From: Clostridiales bacterium
Lineage (GTDB): Bacteria; Bacillota; Clostridia; Lachnospirales; CAG-274
DNA: 12,537 nucleotides
Direction: 5' to 3'
NCBI GenBank assembly: GCA_021203425.1
Contig: JAJQBF010000225.1
Span: 1 to 12,537, forward strand
Part shown: in pieces, positions 6,132 to 12,537 of the stretch
Position numbering within the stretch: position 1 is the first letter of the stretch
How the letters are laid out: every line of letters starts with the position of its first letter
Notes under the pieces: generated by a model
Seen by the model: the letters and a program-made list of their open reading frames with translations, nothing else
What the model was told of the DNA's origin: nothing
Databases searched by the model: none
Program-made: the position numbers and the translations under genes

Positions 6132-9100
6132 ATGGAAAACAGAAATTTTACAAAGGTATTCGGAGGGCTTGATATGCCCTCTGTTGTTAAAAGCAGTCTC
6201 AGGGGGCTTGATGTGGCGTCTGTCAAAGTATATAAAGGGCAGGCGCTTATCAGCGTGGAGCTTATAGGCAAAAACATAGTAAACGAGGACTTTCTGCCTG
6301 TTTTTAAGGACAGCCTTATTAAGAGTTTTGACTTTGTAGATAAGGCGCAGATTACCGTAAAATATGATACAAACGAAGATATTTCTTCGGTTTTGAAGAA
6401 ATACTTTAAAAATATATTAGGAGCTGTAAGAGAGGTAAACAGGTTTTGCTATTTTTCTCTTTCGGACAGTGAAAACGAAATTTCCGACAACAGAATTCTT
6501 TTTAAGCTTAAAAGACCCGGCGCTTTTTTGCTTTACAACAACAAAATAGACAAGGTAATAAGCTCACTTTTAAAGGAGCGCTTTAATTTCGATTATACCG
6601 TAGAATTTAAAGACGGGAAGTGTGAAAAGAAAGAGAAAAAGGAAAAAGTTTCTGTTTCCGATGATTTTTATGAAAACGACGCTCCATGGGAGGTTTACCG
6701 CCCCACACCGGTTATTTATGAGCCTAAGAAAAGGGCACCGAGAATTCCCGCTAAAATATCCGAAATTACGGAAGAACCTGTTCCCATAAGAGGTAATTTA
6801 AACGAAGGGGAAACAGTTATTTTCAAGGGACGAATAATAGGTACGGAAATTACGGAAACGAGAAAGAAAAAATATATTGTTAAAACACAGATTACAGACG
6901 ATACCTATTCTGTAACTGTTAAGTTTTTTACAGACCCTGAGGAGTATGAAGACAGCTATAAGGATATTGTTGAAAAAAGCAAGAAGGGCGAAAAATATGT
7001 GCTTGTTAAGGGTGTTGTAAGTGACGATGCCTTTGACAGGGAAACCGTTCTTATGATGAAGGAAATCTGCAAGGCGGAGCCTCCTGAAAAAACAAGATTT
7101 GATAATGCGGAGAAAAAGAGGGTTGAACTTCACCTTCATACAAATATGAGCGATATGGACGCAATAACCCCCATAACAGCTTATGCAAAAAGGGCAAAGG
7201 AGTGGGGGCACAGAGCAATAGCCTTAACAGACCACGGTGTAGTTCAAGCCTTCCCCGAGGCTATAGACGCAGCAAAGAGTACCGGAGTGAAGATACTTTA
7301 CGGCTGTGAAGCCTACATAATTGACGATTTTGGGTCAATCTGCGAAAACCAAAAGGGTCAGGGTTTTGATGCTGAATTTGTTGTTTTTGACCTTGAAACA
7401 ACGGGGCTTAAAAAAGAAACCGACAAGATTATAGAAATAGGGGCTGTAAAAGTTAAAAACTGTGAAATTGTTGATAAATATTCAGCCTTTATAAATCCCG
7501 GAAGAAAGTTAAGCGACAAAATTGTTAAGCTGACGGGCATAACCGACGATATGCTGGAGGGAAAGCCCTCAGAGGAAGAGGTTGTTCCCGATTTTCTTGA
7601 ATTCTGCGGAGATGCTGTTCTTGTGGGGCATAATGTAGGCTTTGATGTGGGCTTTATAAGGCGGTTCGGGGCTGAAAACAATACTAAGGTTGAAAATACA
7701 GTTCTGGATACCTTGGGTATGGCAAGGGCACTTTACGGAAACCTTAAGAATCCCAAGCTGGATACGGTTTGTACTCATTTGGGGGTAAGCCTTTTAAACC
7801 ACCACAGAGCGGTTGATGATGCCGGAGCAACAGCGGAAATTTTCCTTATTATGGCAAAGGAACTTCAGGAAAAGGGTGTTGAAAGTCTTAAGGAAATAAA
7901 TCTGTTTGCCTCGAAGAACATTGACAAAAACAACATTAAAAATTATTATCATGCAATAATTCTTGTAAAGGAACAGCAGGGCATAAGAAATCTTAATGAG
8001 CTTATTTCAGATGCTCATCTTAAATATTTCAAGCGCCGCCCCAGAATTCCCAAAAGCGAATTCATAAGACTTAGAGACGGGCTTATAATAGGCTCCGCCT
8101 GTGAAGCAGGAGAACTTTATACGGCGGTTTATGAAAATGCTCCCGAGGAAAGAATAAAAGAACTTGTTGATTTTTATGATTATCTTGAAATTCAGCCTTT
8201 GGGCAACAATGAATTTATGATAAACAACCAAAGCAAAAGGGGAAAGACCGTTGACAGCAAGGAAAAGCTCATTGAACTTAACAAGAAAATCATAGAATTA
8301 GGGGAAAAGTATAATAAGCTTGTGTGTGCAACCTGTGACTGTCATTTTCTTGACCCGGAGGACGAATATTTCAGACGAATAATTATGGCGGGAAACGGCT
8401 TTGATGACGCTGATAATCAAGCTCCGCTGTATTTCAGAACCACAGAAGAAATGCTTAAGGAGTTTGAATATTTGGGCGAAGAAAAGGCTTATGAAATTGT
8501 TGTCGAAAACACAAACAAAATTGCGGATTCAATAGGGGATATACTGCCTATTCCGAAAGAAACATATGCGCCCCATATTGACGGAGCCGAGGAACAGCTT
8601 AAGCAAATAACTTATGACAAGGCTCACGAGATTTACGGAGATCCTCTGCCTAAAATTGTTGAAGACAGACTTGAAATTGAACTTAACTCCATAATTTCAA
8701 ACGGTTATGCCGTACTTTACATAATTGCTCAAAGACTTGTTTGGAACTCAAATGACCACGGCTATATGGTAGGTTCGAGAGGTTCTGTCGGTTCCTCCTT
8801 TGCGGCTACTATGGCAGGTATTACCGAGGTAAACCCCTTGGAGCCTCACTATTACTGCCCTAAGTGTCAATATTCCGATTTCGACTCCGATATTGTAAAA
8901 GAAAAGGCAGGCACAAGCGGTTTCGACTTACCGGACAGAAAATGTCCTAAATGCGGAGCAGACCTCATTAAGGAAGGACAGGCCATACCTTTCCAGACAT
9001 TCTTGGGATTTAACGGTGACAAGGAACCCGATATTGACCTTAACTTTTCAGGGGAATATCAGGCAAATGCACATAAATATACAGAAGAGCTTTTCGGCGA

Positions 9101-10457
9101 GGGCTTTGTCTTCAAAGCCGGAACCATAGGCACACTTGCGGATAAGACTGCTTACGGCTTTGTTAAAAAATATCTTGATGAAAGAGGACTTTCCGCCAAT
9201 AATGCCGAAATTAACAGACTTGTTCAGGAAATTGTAGGCATAAAGCGAACAACCGGTCAGCACCCCGGCGGTCTTATGGTTGTTCCCAGTGACAACTCAA
9301 TCTATAATTTCTGCCCCATACAGCACCCTGCCAACAAAATGGATTCCGACGTTATTATAACCCATTTCGATTATCATTCAATAAGCGGTCGTCTTCTTAA
9401 GCTTGACGAGCTTGGTCATGATGTACCTACGATTATGCATATGTATAAGGAAATGACTGGAATAGATGCGACTGATATACCTATGGGAGATCCTAAGGTT
9501 AGGTCCCTTTTCAGAGTGCCCGATGCTTTGGGGGTAACAAAGGAGGACATCGGGGTTGAAACAGGTTCGCTTGGTCTGCCTGAGTTCGGAACTGCCGGAG
9601 CAAGACGAATGTTAATAGAAACACAGCCCACAACCTTTTCGGAGCTTGTAAGACTTTCGGGGCTTGCCCATGGTACTGACGTTTGGGCAGGCAACGCACA
9701 GGAGCTTATTAAAAACGGAACTGCAACCCTTAAAGAGGTTATTGCCACAAGAGACGACATAATAACATATCTTATATCAATGGGGCTGCCTAACGCTGAC
9801 TCCTTCATGATTATGGAAAGTGTCAGAAAGGGCAAGGGGCTTAAACCCGAGTGGGAGACTATGATGAGGGAGCATAATGTTTCCGAGTGGTATATAGACT
9901 CATGTAAAAAAATAAAGTATATGTTCCCTAAAGGTCACGCCGCTGCTTATGTTACAAGCGCCGTAAGAATAGGCTGGTTTAAAATTTATTATCCCTATGC
10001 CTTTTATGCGGCAGTTTTCTCTATGAAACTGGCATTTTTCAACTACAGTACCTGCTGTTTCGGAAGAGAAAGAGTTCAGAGACAAATGAAGGAGATAGAC
10101 GCTTTAGGCAAGAACGCTACGGCAAACGAAAAGAGTGAACTTACAACCTTGGAGCTTGTAAACGAAATGTACGCAAGGGGTTTTAAATTCGTACCTATGG
10201 ATTTATATAAATCCGACGCTATGAAATTTAAACTGACCGACGAAGGGCTTTTGCCGCCTTTTGCCACAATTCCCAAATTAGGGGGTACGGCGGCTCAGAG
10301 TATTGTTGATGCAAGAGAACAGGGAGAATTTGAAACCGTCGAAGACTTTATGGACAGAACAACCGTCGGCAAAACCCTTGTAGATCTTTTAAAGGAAAAC
10401 GGAGTATTAAACGGTATGCCCGAAACAAGGCAGGTTACTCTGGATATGCTGATGTAA
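6132..10457 (+). CDS. polC: DNA polymerase III alpha subunit, PolC type
   Basis: PolC is the essential replicative polymerase of Firmicutes, with built-in proofreading. The 1441 residues match the usual length (about 1440). In order: an N-terminal domain (1-160), a charged linker (160-220), an OB fold (about 222-315), a split PHP domain starting VELHLHTNMSDMD (His334, His336, Asp343; TDH at 366-368), an inserted DEDDh exonuclease (FDLETTG with Asp420 and Glu422, GHNVGFD with Asp505, HRAVDD with His558 and Asp563), the PHP remainder (about 604-700), and the C-family catalytic core. The core shows GSRGSVGSS (881-889), a zinc site (Cys909, Cys912, Cys938, Cys941), PDIDLNF (Asp967, Asp969) and KLDELGHD (Asp1092). 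The ATG at 6132 has AAGGA at 6118-6122; an internal ATG at 6174 behind GGAGGG was rejected because residues before it align with family N-termini. Confidence 0.97.
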   Translation: MENRNFTKVFGGLDMPSVVKSSLRGLDVASVKVYKGQALISVELIGKNIVNEDFLPVFKDSLIKSFDFVDKAQITVKYDTNEDISSVLKKYFKNILGAVREVNRFCYFSLSDSENEISDNRILFKLKRPGAFLLYNNKIDKVISSLLKERFNFDYTVEFKDGKCEKKEKKEKVSVSDDFYENDAPWEVYRPTPVIYEPKKRAPRIPAKISEITEEPVPIRGNLNEGETVIFKGRIIGTEITETRKKKYIVKTQITDDTYSVTVKFFTDPEEYEDSYKDIVEKSKKGEKYVLVKGVVSDDAFDRETVLMMKEICKAEPPEKTRFDNAEKKRVELHLHTNMSDMDAITPITAYAKRAKEWGHRAIALTDHGVVQAFPEAIDAAKSTGVKILYGCEAYIIDDFGSICENQKGQGFDAEFVVFDLETTGLKKETDKIIEIGAVKVKNCEIVDKYSAFINPGRKLSDKIVKLTGITDDMLEGKPSEEEVVPDFLEFCGDAVLVGHNVGFDVGFIRRFGAENNTKVENTVLDTLGMARALYGNLKNPKLDTVCTHLGVSLLNHHRAVDDAGATAEIFLIMAKELQEKGVESLKEINLFASKNIDKNNIKNYYHAIILVKEQQGIRNLNELISDAHLKYFKRRPRIPKSEFIRLRDGLIIGSACEAGELYTAVYENAPEERIKELVDFYDYLEIQPLGNNEFMINNQSKRGKTVDSKEKLIELNKKIIELGEKYNKLVCATCDCHFLDPEDEYFRRIIMAGNGFDDADNQAPLYFRTTEEMLKEFEYLGEEKAYEIVVENTNKIADSIGDILPIPKETYAPHIDGAEEQLKQITYDKAHEIYGDPLPKIVEDRLEIELNSIISNGYAVLYIIAQRLVWNSNDHGYMVGSRGSVGSSFAATMAGITEVNPLEPHYYCPKCQYSDFDSDIVKEKAGTSGFDLPDRKCPKCGADLIKEGQAIPFQTFLGFNGDKEPDIDLNFSGEYQANAHKYTEELFGEGFVFKAGTIGTLADKTAYGFVKKYLDERGLSANNAEINRLVQEIVGIKRTTGQHPGGLMVVPSDNSIYNFCPIQHPANKMDSDVIITHFDYHSISGRLLKLDELGHDVPTIMHMYKEMTGIDATDIPMGDPKVRSLFRVPDALGVTKEDIGVETGSLGLPEFGTAGARRMLIETQPTTFSELVRLSGLAHGTDVWAGNAQELIKNGTATLKEVIATRDDIITYLISMGLPNADSFMIMESVRKGKGLKPEWETMMREHNVSEWYIDSCKKIKYMFPKGHAAAYVTSAVRIGWFKIYYPYAFYAAVFSMKLAFFNYSTCCFGRERVQRQMKEIDALGKNATANEKSELTTLELVNEMYARGFKFVPMDLYKSDAMKFKLTDEGLLPPFATIPKLGGTAAQSIVDAREQGEFETVEDFMDRTTVGKTLVDLLKENGVLNGMPETRQVTLDMLM

Positions 10458-10510
10458 AACGCAGTTTATTCTCCTGTTTTCGATATAATGAAAATATAAA
10501 ACGGGACAGT

Positions 10511-10628
10511 TTAAGGGAATCTCTAAAAATCCTTATAATTTGGTTTGGTTCATTGTAAAAGACCGATAAATACGGGATTTTTAACAGTTTCAAAATGGCA
10601 AACAAATAATATTCAGAGGTTCCCTTAA
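10511..10628. repeat. MITE-like imperfect palindrome with 14-base terminal inverted repeats
   Basis: TTAAGGGAATCTCT (10511-10524) is matched by AGAGGTTCCCTTAA (10615-10628), 13 of 14 pairs, with the one mismatch a G-U wobble in RNA. Past these ends the two arms stay loosely similar (TTATAATTTGGTTTGG on the left against TTATTTGTTTGCC on the right when reversed). An inner pair TAAAAATCC (10524-10532) with GGATTTTTA (10575-10583) offers an alternative fold. The TTAA at each end could be part of the repeat or a 4-base target duplication. It encodes nothing and fills half of the 227-base gap between polC and the next gene. No transposase is present, so any mobility would need one supplied from elsewhere. 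The rest of the gap shows no strong promoter or terminator. Confidence 0.6.
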
Positions 10629-10684
10629 TAATGATGGTTGGAAAAAAATATTTATGAAGATTATAAGAAAGGAGCCGGGAAAAA

Positions 10685-11488
10685 ATGATCGGAGCTATTT
10701 TAGAAGATATTATCGGAAGTCCTTATGAATTTGACCGAGGCAGCAAAAGCAAAGATTTTCCTTTGTTTTCCGAACAGTCTGTCTATACTGATGATACCGT
10801 GATGACCATAGCTGTATGTTAGGCATTTCTCGAATCACAGCCTGATGATTCAGACGGCTGTATTTTACAAAAACTTGCCGATAATATGCGCCGGTTCGGA
10901 AAGATGTATCCCGATGCAGGATACGGCGGAATGTTTCGCTTGTGGCTTAAAATACCTCATTTAAAAGCCTATAACAGTTTCGGCAACGGCTCCGCAATGC
11001 GTGTTTCTTCGGCTGCATGGTTATATAATGATATTGAGTCTGTGAGACACGCCGCAAGGCTTTCAGCGGAAGTAACTCACAATCACCGTGAAGGAATTAA
11101 AGGCGCCGAGGCTGTTGCCGCCGGAATTTTTTTGGCAAGAACGGGACAGAGCAAAGCAAAGATTAAAGAATATATAGAAAGAGAATTCGGTTATAAGCTT
11201 AACCGTACTTGTGACGAAATCAGACCGGGCTATCATCATATTGAAACGTGTATGGAAACAGTGCCGGAGGCACTTACGGCGTTTCTGGAAGGAAACAGTT
11301 TTGAAGATGTTATCCGTACTGCGGTTTCCCTCGGCGGTGACTGTGATACGCTGACAGCTATTGCAGGCAGTATTGCCGAAGGGTTTTACGGTGTTCCCGC
11401 TGAACTGAGAGAAGAATGTTATAATCGTCTGCCTAAACCGCTGCTTGAAGTGCTGAGAGAGTTTGAGGAACACATAGGACGAATATGA
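10685..11488 (+). pseudogene. ADP-ribosylglycohydrolase (DraG-like), interrupted by an in-frame TAG
   Basis: ADP-ribosylglycohydrolases are Mg-dependent enzymes that remove ADP-ribose from proteins or small molecules. From the ATG at 10685, with AAAGGAG at 10668-10674, the frame begins MIGAILEDIIGSPYEFDR as in the family and reaches the first metal motif YTDDTVMT (residues 34-41). It then meets TAG at 10820-10822 (codon 46, after AVC). The same frame continues without another stop to the TGA at 11486-11488, giving GNGSAMRVSSAAW, VTHNHREGIKGAEAVA and the second metal motif GGDCDTLTAIAGSIAEGFYG. Read through, the protein would be 267 residues, the family size. Reinitiation at the ATG at 10886 would lack the TDDT motif. 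Most likely a recent nonsense mutation; a sequencing error, amber suppression or readthrough are alternatives. No partner ADP-ribosyltransferase is visible nearby. Confidence 0.88.
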
Positions 11489-11549
11489 GATAAGGGAAGT
11501 TTATGTTAAAGAGTAAGTCATTGGCACACGCAATTCCTTAAATTTATAC

Positions 11550-11578
11550 TTGACTTAATGTTTAAAATGAAGTACAAT
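11550..11578 (+). promoter_or_regulatory. Sigma-A promoter of the polysaccharide gene
   Basis: TTGACT (11550-11555), a 17-base spacer and TACAAT (11573-11578) lie 46 bases before the GTG start at 11625, and the start has a strong AGGAGGG site at 11611-11617. A small perfect inverted repeat, ACAAT-CTTA-ATTGT (11574-11587), overlaps the -10 box and the presumed start of transcription and may be an operator, although it is short. This suggests that a new transcription unit starts here. Confidence 0.7.
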
Positions 11579-11624
11579 CTTAATTGTGATGTTAATATTC
11601 AAATAAACACAGGAGGGATTTTTT

Positions 11625-12410
11625 GTGGAAGAAAAGGGATTCGGCATAAATAATAATGAAGACGAAAATCTTCAGCAAATAGATTTGTTTGAAATATTGA
11701 ATGTACTTTTAAGGCACGCTTGGATTATTATTCTTTCGGGTGTGGTTTGTCTGGCTGTTGTCAGCTTATATACATATTTTTGTGTAGCGCCTACATACAC
11801 TTCGTCACTGTCGTTTTATGTACGAAATTCGGAGATGCAGACTTCAATAACTTCTATATCTACAAGCGAAATCAACTCGTCTATTCAGCTTGCCAAAACA
11901 TATACGGTTATTCTTCAGGACGATTCTATTTTGGAAATAATCGGAGCCAGTCTTATAGATGAGTTCGGTGTTGACGAAGTAAGTAAATATTATACGATAG
12001 TTGAAAACGAGGAAGGTATTTTGACTGTCAACACAAACCAGCTTGCCGGTCAGATAAAGATAGAGCCGGTAGATGAAACGGAAATTTTAGAGATTAAGGC
12101 TGTTACACAAAATCCCGAGTTTTCTGCGGCAATATGCAGAAGTTTTGAAGATATTGCTCCAGATGAGCTTAAGCGAATCGTAGGTATCGATTATATTGAA
12201 TCAATAGGTCGTGCCAAGGTTCCGACGTCTCCTTCGGGTCCCAATATAAAGAGAAATGCAGTCATCGGTTTAATTTTCGGTGCTTTTGTAAACGGAGTTA
12301 TTATAGTTTTATTAAATCTGCTTGATGCTAAAATTTATAACAGCGATATTATAAAGGAAAAATATAAGGTTCCCGTTTTCGGAGAAGTTCCTTATTATGA
12401 CTACGGCTGA
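11625..12410 (+). CDS. Wzz/CpsC-type polysaccharide co-polymerase (kinase modulator)
   Basis: Proteins of this family sit in the membrane, control chain length in capsule or exopolysaccharide export and, in Gram-positives, activate a separate CpsD/YwqD tyrosine kinase. The 261 residues show a cytoplasmic start ending LQQIDLFEILNVLLRHAW, a first membrane helix at about 32-54, an extracytoplasmic Wzz domain (PTYTSSLSFYV, then a helical region around SSIQLAKTYTVILQD), the proline-rich AKVPTSPSGPN (197-207) just before a second helix at about 211-233, and a short cytoplasmic tail with VPVFGEVP. This is the usual CpsC layout. The tail ends YYDYG, an odd tyrosine cluster. The start is GTG at 11625, seven bases after AGGAGGG. 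It probably opens a surface-polysaccharide locus continuing past the window, which would use the undecaprenyl carrier made by UppS. Confidence 0.88.
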   Translation: MEEKGFGINNNEDENLQQIDLFEILNVLLRHAWIIILSGVVCLAVVSLYTYFCVAPTYTSSLSFYVRNSEMQTSITSISTSEINSSIQLAKTYTVILQDDSILEIIGASLIDEFGVDEVSKYYTIVENEEGILTVNTNQLAGQIKIEPVDETEILEIKAVTQNPEFSAAICRSFEDIAPDELKRIVGIDYIESIGRAKVPTSPSGPNIKRNAVIGLIFGAFVNGVIIVLLNLLDAKIYNSDIIKEKYKVPVFGEVPYYDYG

Positions 12411-12427
12411 GTTTTCCGGAGGATTAT

Positions 12428-12537
12428 TTGAAACATAGGGATTTGATTGTTTCGGAATATGAAAAATATTTTCGGTTTTTTAACATCATTTCCACAGATA
12501 GAAGCGGTGATATATGTATATTAATAGGTTTATTAAT
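12428..12537 (+). CDS. Unidentified ORF, 3' end outside window
   Basis: A TTG at 12428 follows GGAGGA at 12418-12423 and opens a frame that stays open for 36 codons to the window edge. The product begins MKHRDLIVSEYEKYFRFFN and ends at the edge in the hydrophobic stretch ICILIGLL. It lies 17 bases after the polysaccharide co-polymerase gene, so co-transcription is likely. A CpsD-type tyrosine kinase is the commonest neighbour in such loci, but the usual kinase N-terminus (an EAY-x-x-LRTN block) is not seen in these residues. I cannot assign a function. The short length and the TTG start keep confidence low. Confidence 0.4.
   Translation, partial: MKHRDLIVSEYEKYFRFFNIISTDRSGDICILIGLL

Noticed and set aside
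6174..6176. Internal ATG of polC behind a GGAGGG sequence
   Set aside because: Residues before it (FTKVFGGLD) resemble the N-terminus of other PolC proteins, so the upstream ATG is preferred.
9416..9835. Long minus-strand ORFs inside polC (also 6798-7211 and 7358-7681)
   Set aside because: They mirror conserved polC codons, have no recognisable protein features and no convincing translation signals.
10484..10489. TATAAT after polC as a promoter -10 box
   Set aside because: No acceptable -35 box is found 16-18 bases upstream (GCAGTT/CAGTTT).
10638..10667. Promoter-like TTGGAA-18-TATAAG before the DraG-like gene
   Set aside because: Transcription would start inside or after the AAAGGAG site, leaving no ribosome binding site in the message.
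10886..11488. Separate 200-residue gene starting after the TAG
   Set aside because: It is the in-frame remainder of the DraG-like gene, lacks its own good ribosome binding site and would miss the TDDT metal motif.
10685..11488. Genome-wide reassignment of TAG as a sense codon
   Set aside because: RseP ends at a TAG at the family-typical length, and no other gene here has an internal TAG, so only local readthrough or mutation remains plausible.
11503..11541. Twelve-codon ORF (MLKSKSLAHAIP) behind AAGGGA, as a leader peptide
   Set aside because: It lies upstream of the promoter at 11550, so it would not be on that message, and nothing about its composition suggests attenuation.
11514..11557. 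Seven-base inverted repeat TAAGTCA / TGACTTA overlapping the -35 box
   Set aside because: Arms are 30 bases apart and short; chance in AT-rich DNA is a sufficient explanation.

Overview
The window looks like chromosomal DNA of a low-GC Gram-positive bacterium, most likely a Clostridia-class anaerobe, possibly a gut Oscillospirales-type organism (the finer placement is inference). The reasons are a PolC-type DNA polymerase (restricted to Firmicutes and relatives), AGGAGG-like ribosome binding sites with some GTG/TTG starts, and the order frr-uppS-cdsA-dxr-rseP-ispG-polC. In that order ispG occupies the place that proS holds in Bacillus. All genes are on the + strand.

Bases 1-5422 are a tightly packed housekeeping operon: ribosome recycling factor (5' end cut off by the window), undecaprenyl-diphosphate synthase, CDP-diglyceride synthase, DXP reductoisomerase, RseP/RasP site-2 protease and IspG. 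Gaps run from 1 to 69 bases. Dxr and IspG make isoprenoid precursors by the MEP pathway, UppS turns them into the C55 carrier for wall and capsule synthesis, CdsA supplies CDP-diacylglycerol for phospholipids, and RseP cleaves membrane-embedded substrates.

Bases 5423-6110 hold a hicAB toxin-antitoxin cassette with its own near-perfect sigma-A promoter, whose -10 box lies inside a palindrome. The cassette is visibly more AT-rich than its surroundings and sits between ispG and polC. The essential replicative polymerase gene polC (6132-10457) begins only 21 bases after the hicB stop, so the hic promoter probably contributes to polC transcription.

Bases 10458-12537 are an accessory region. A 118-base MITE-like imperfect palindrome with 14-base terminal inverted repeats lies just after polC. 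It is followed by an ADP-ribosylglycohydrolase (DraG-like) gene interrupted by a single in-frame TAG, with active-site motifs intact on both sides of the stop. Next comes a promoter and a CpsC/YwqC-type Wzz polysaccharide co-polymerase subunit, probably the first gene of a capsule or exopolysaccharide locus, then the start of an unidentified ORF cut by the window edge.

I saw no tRNA, rRNA, CRISPR array, riboswitch or strong intrinsic terminator. No clearly new multi-gene system is evident. The points most worth a second look are the hicAB insertion in an essential operon, the amber codon in the DraG-like gene and the small inverted-repeat element.
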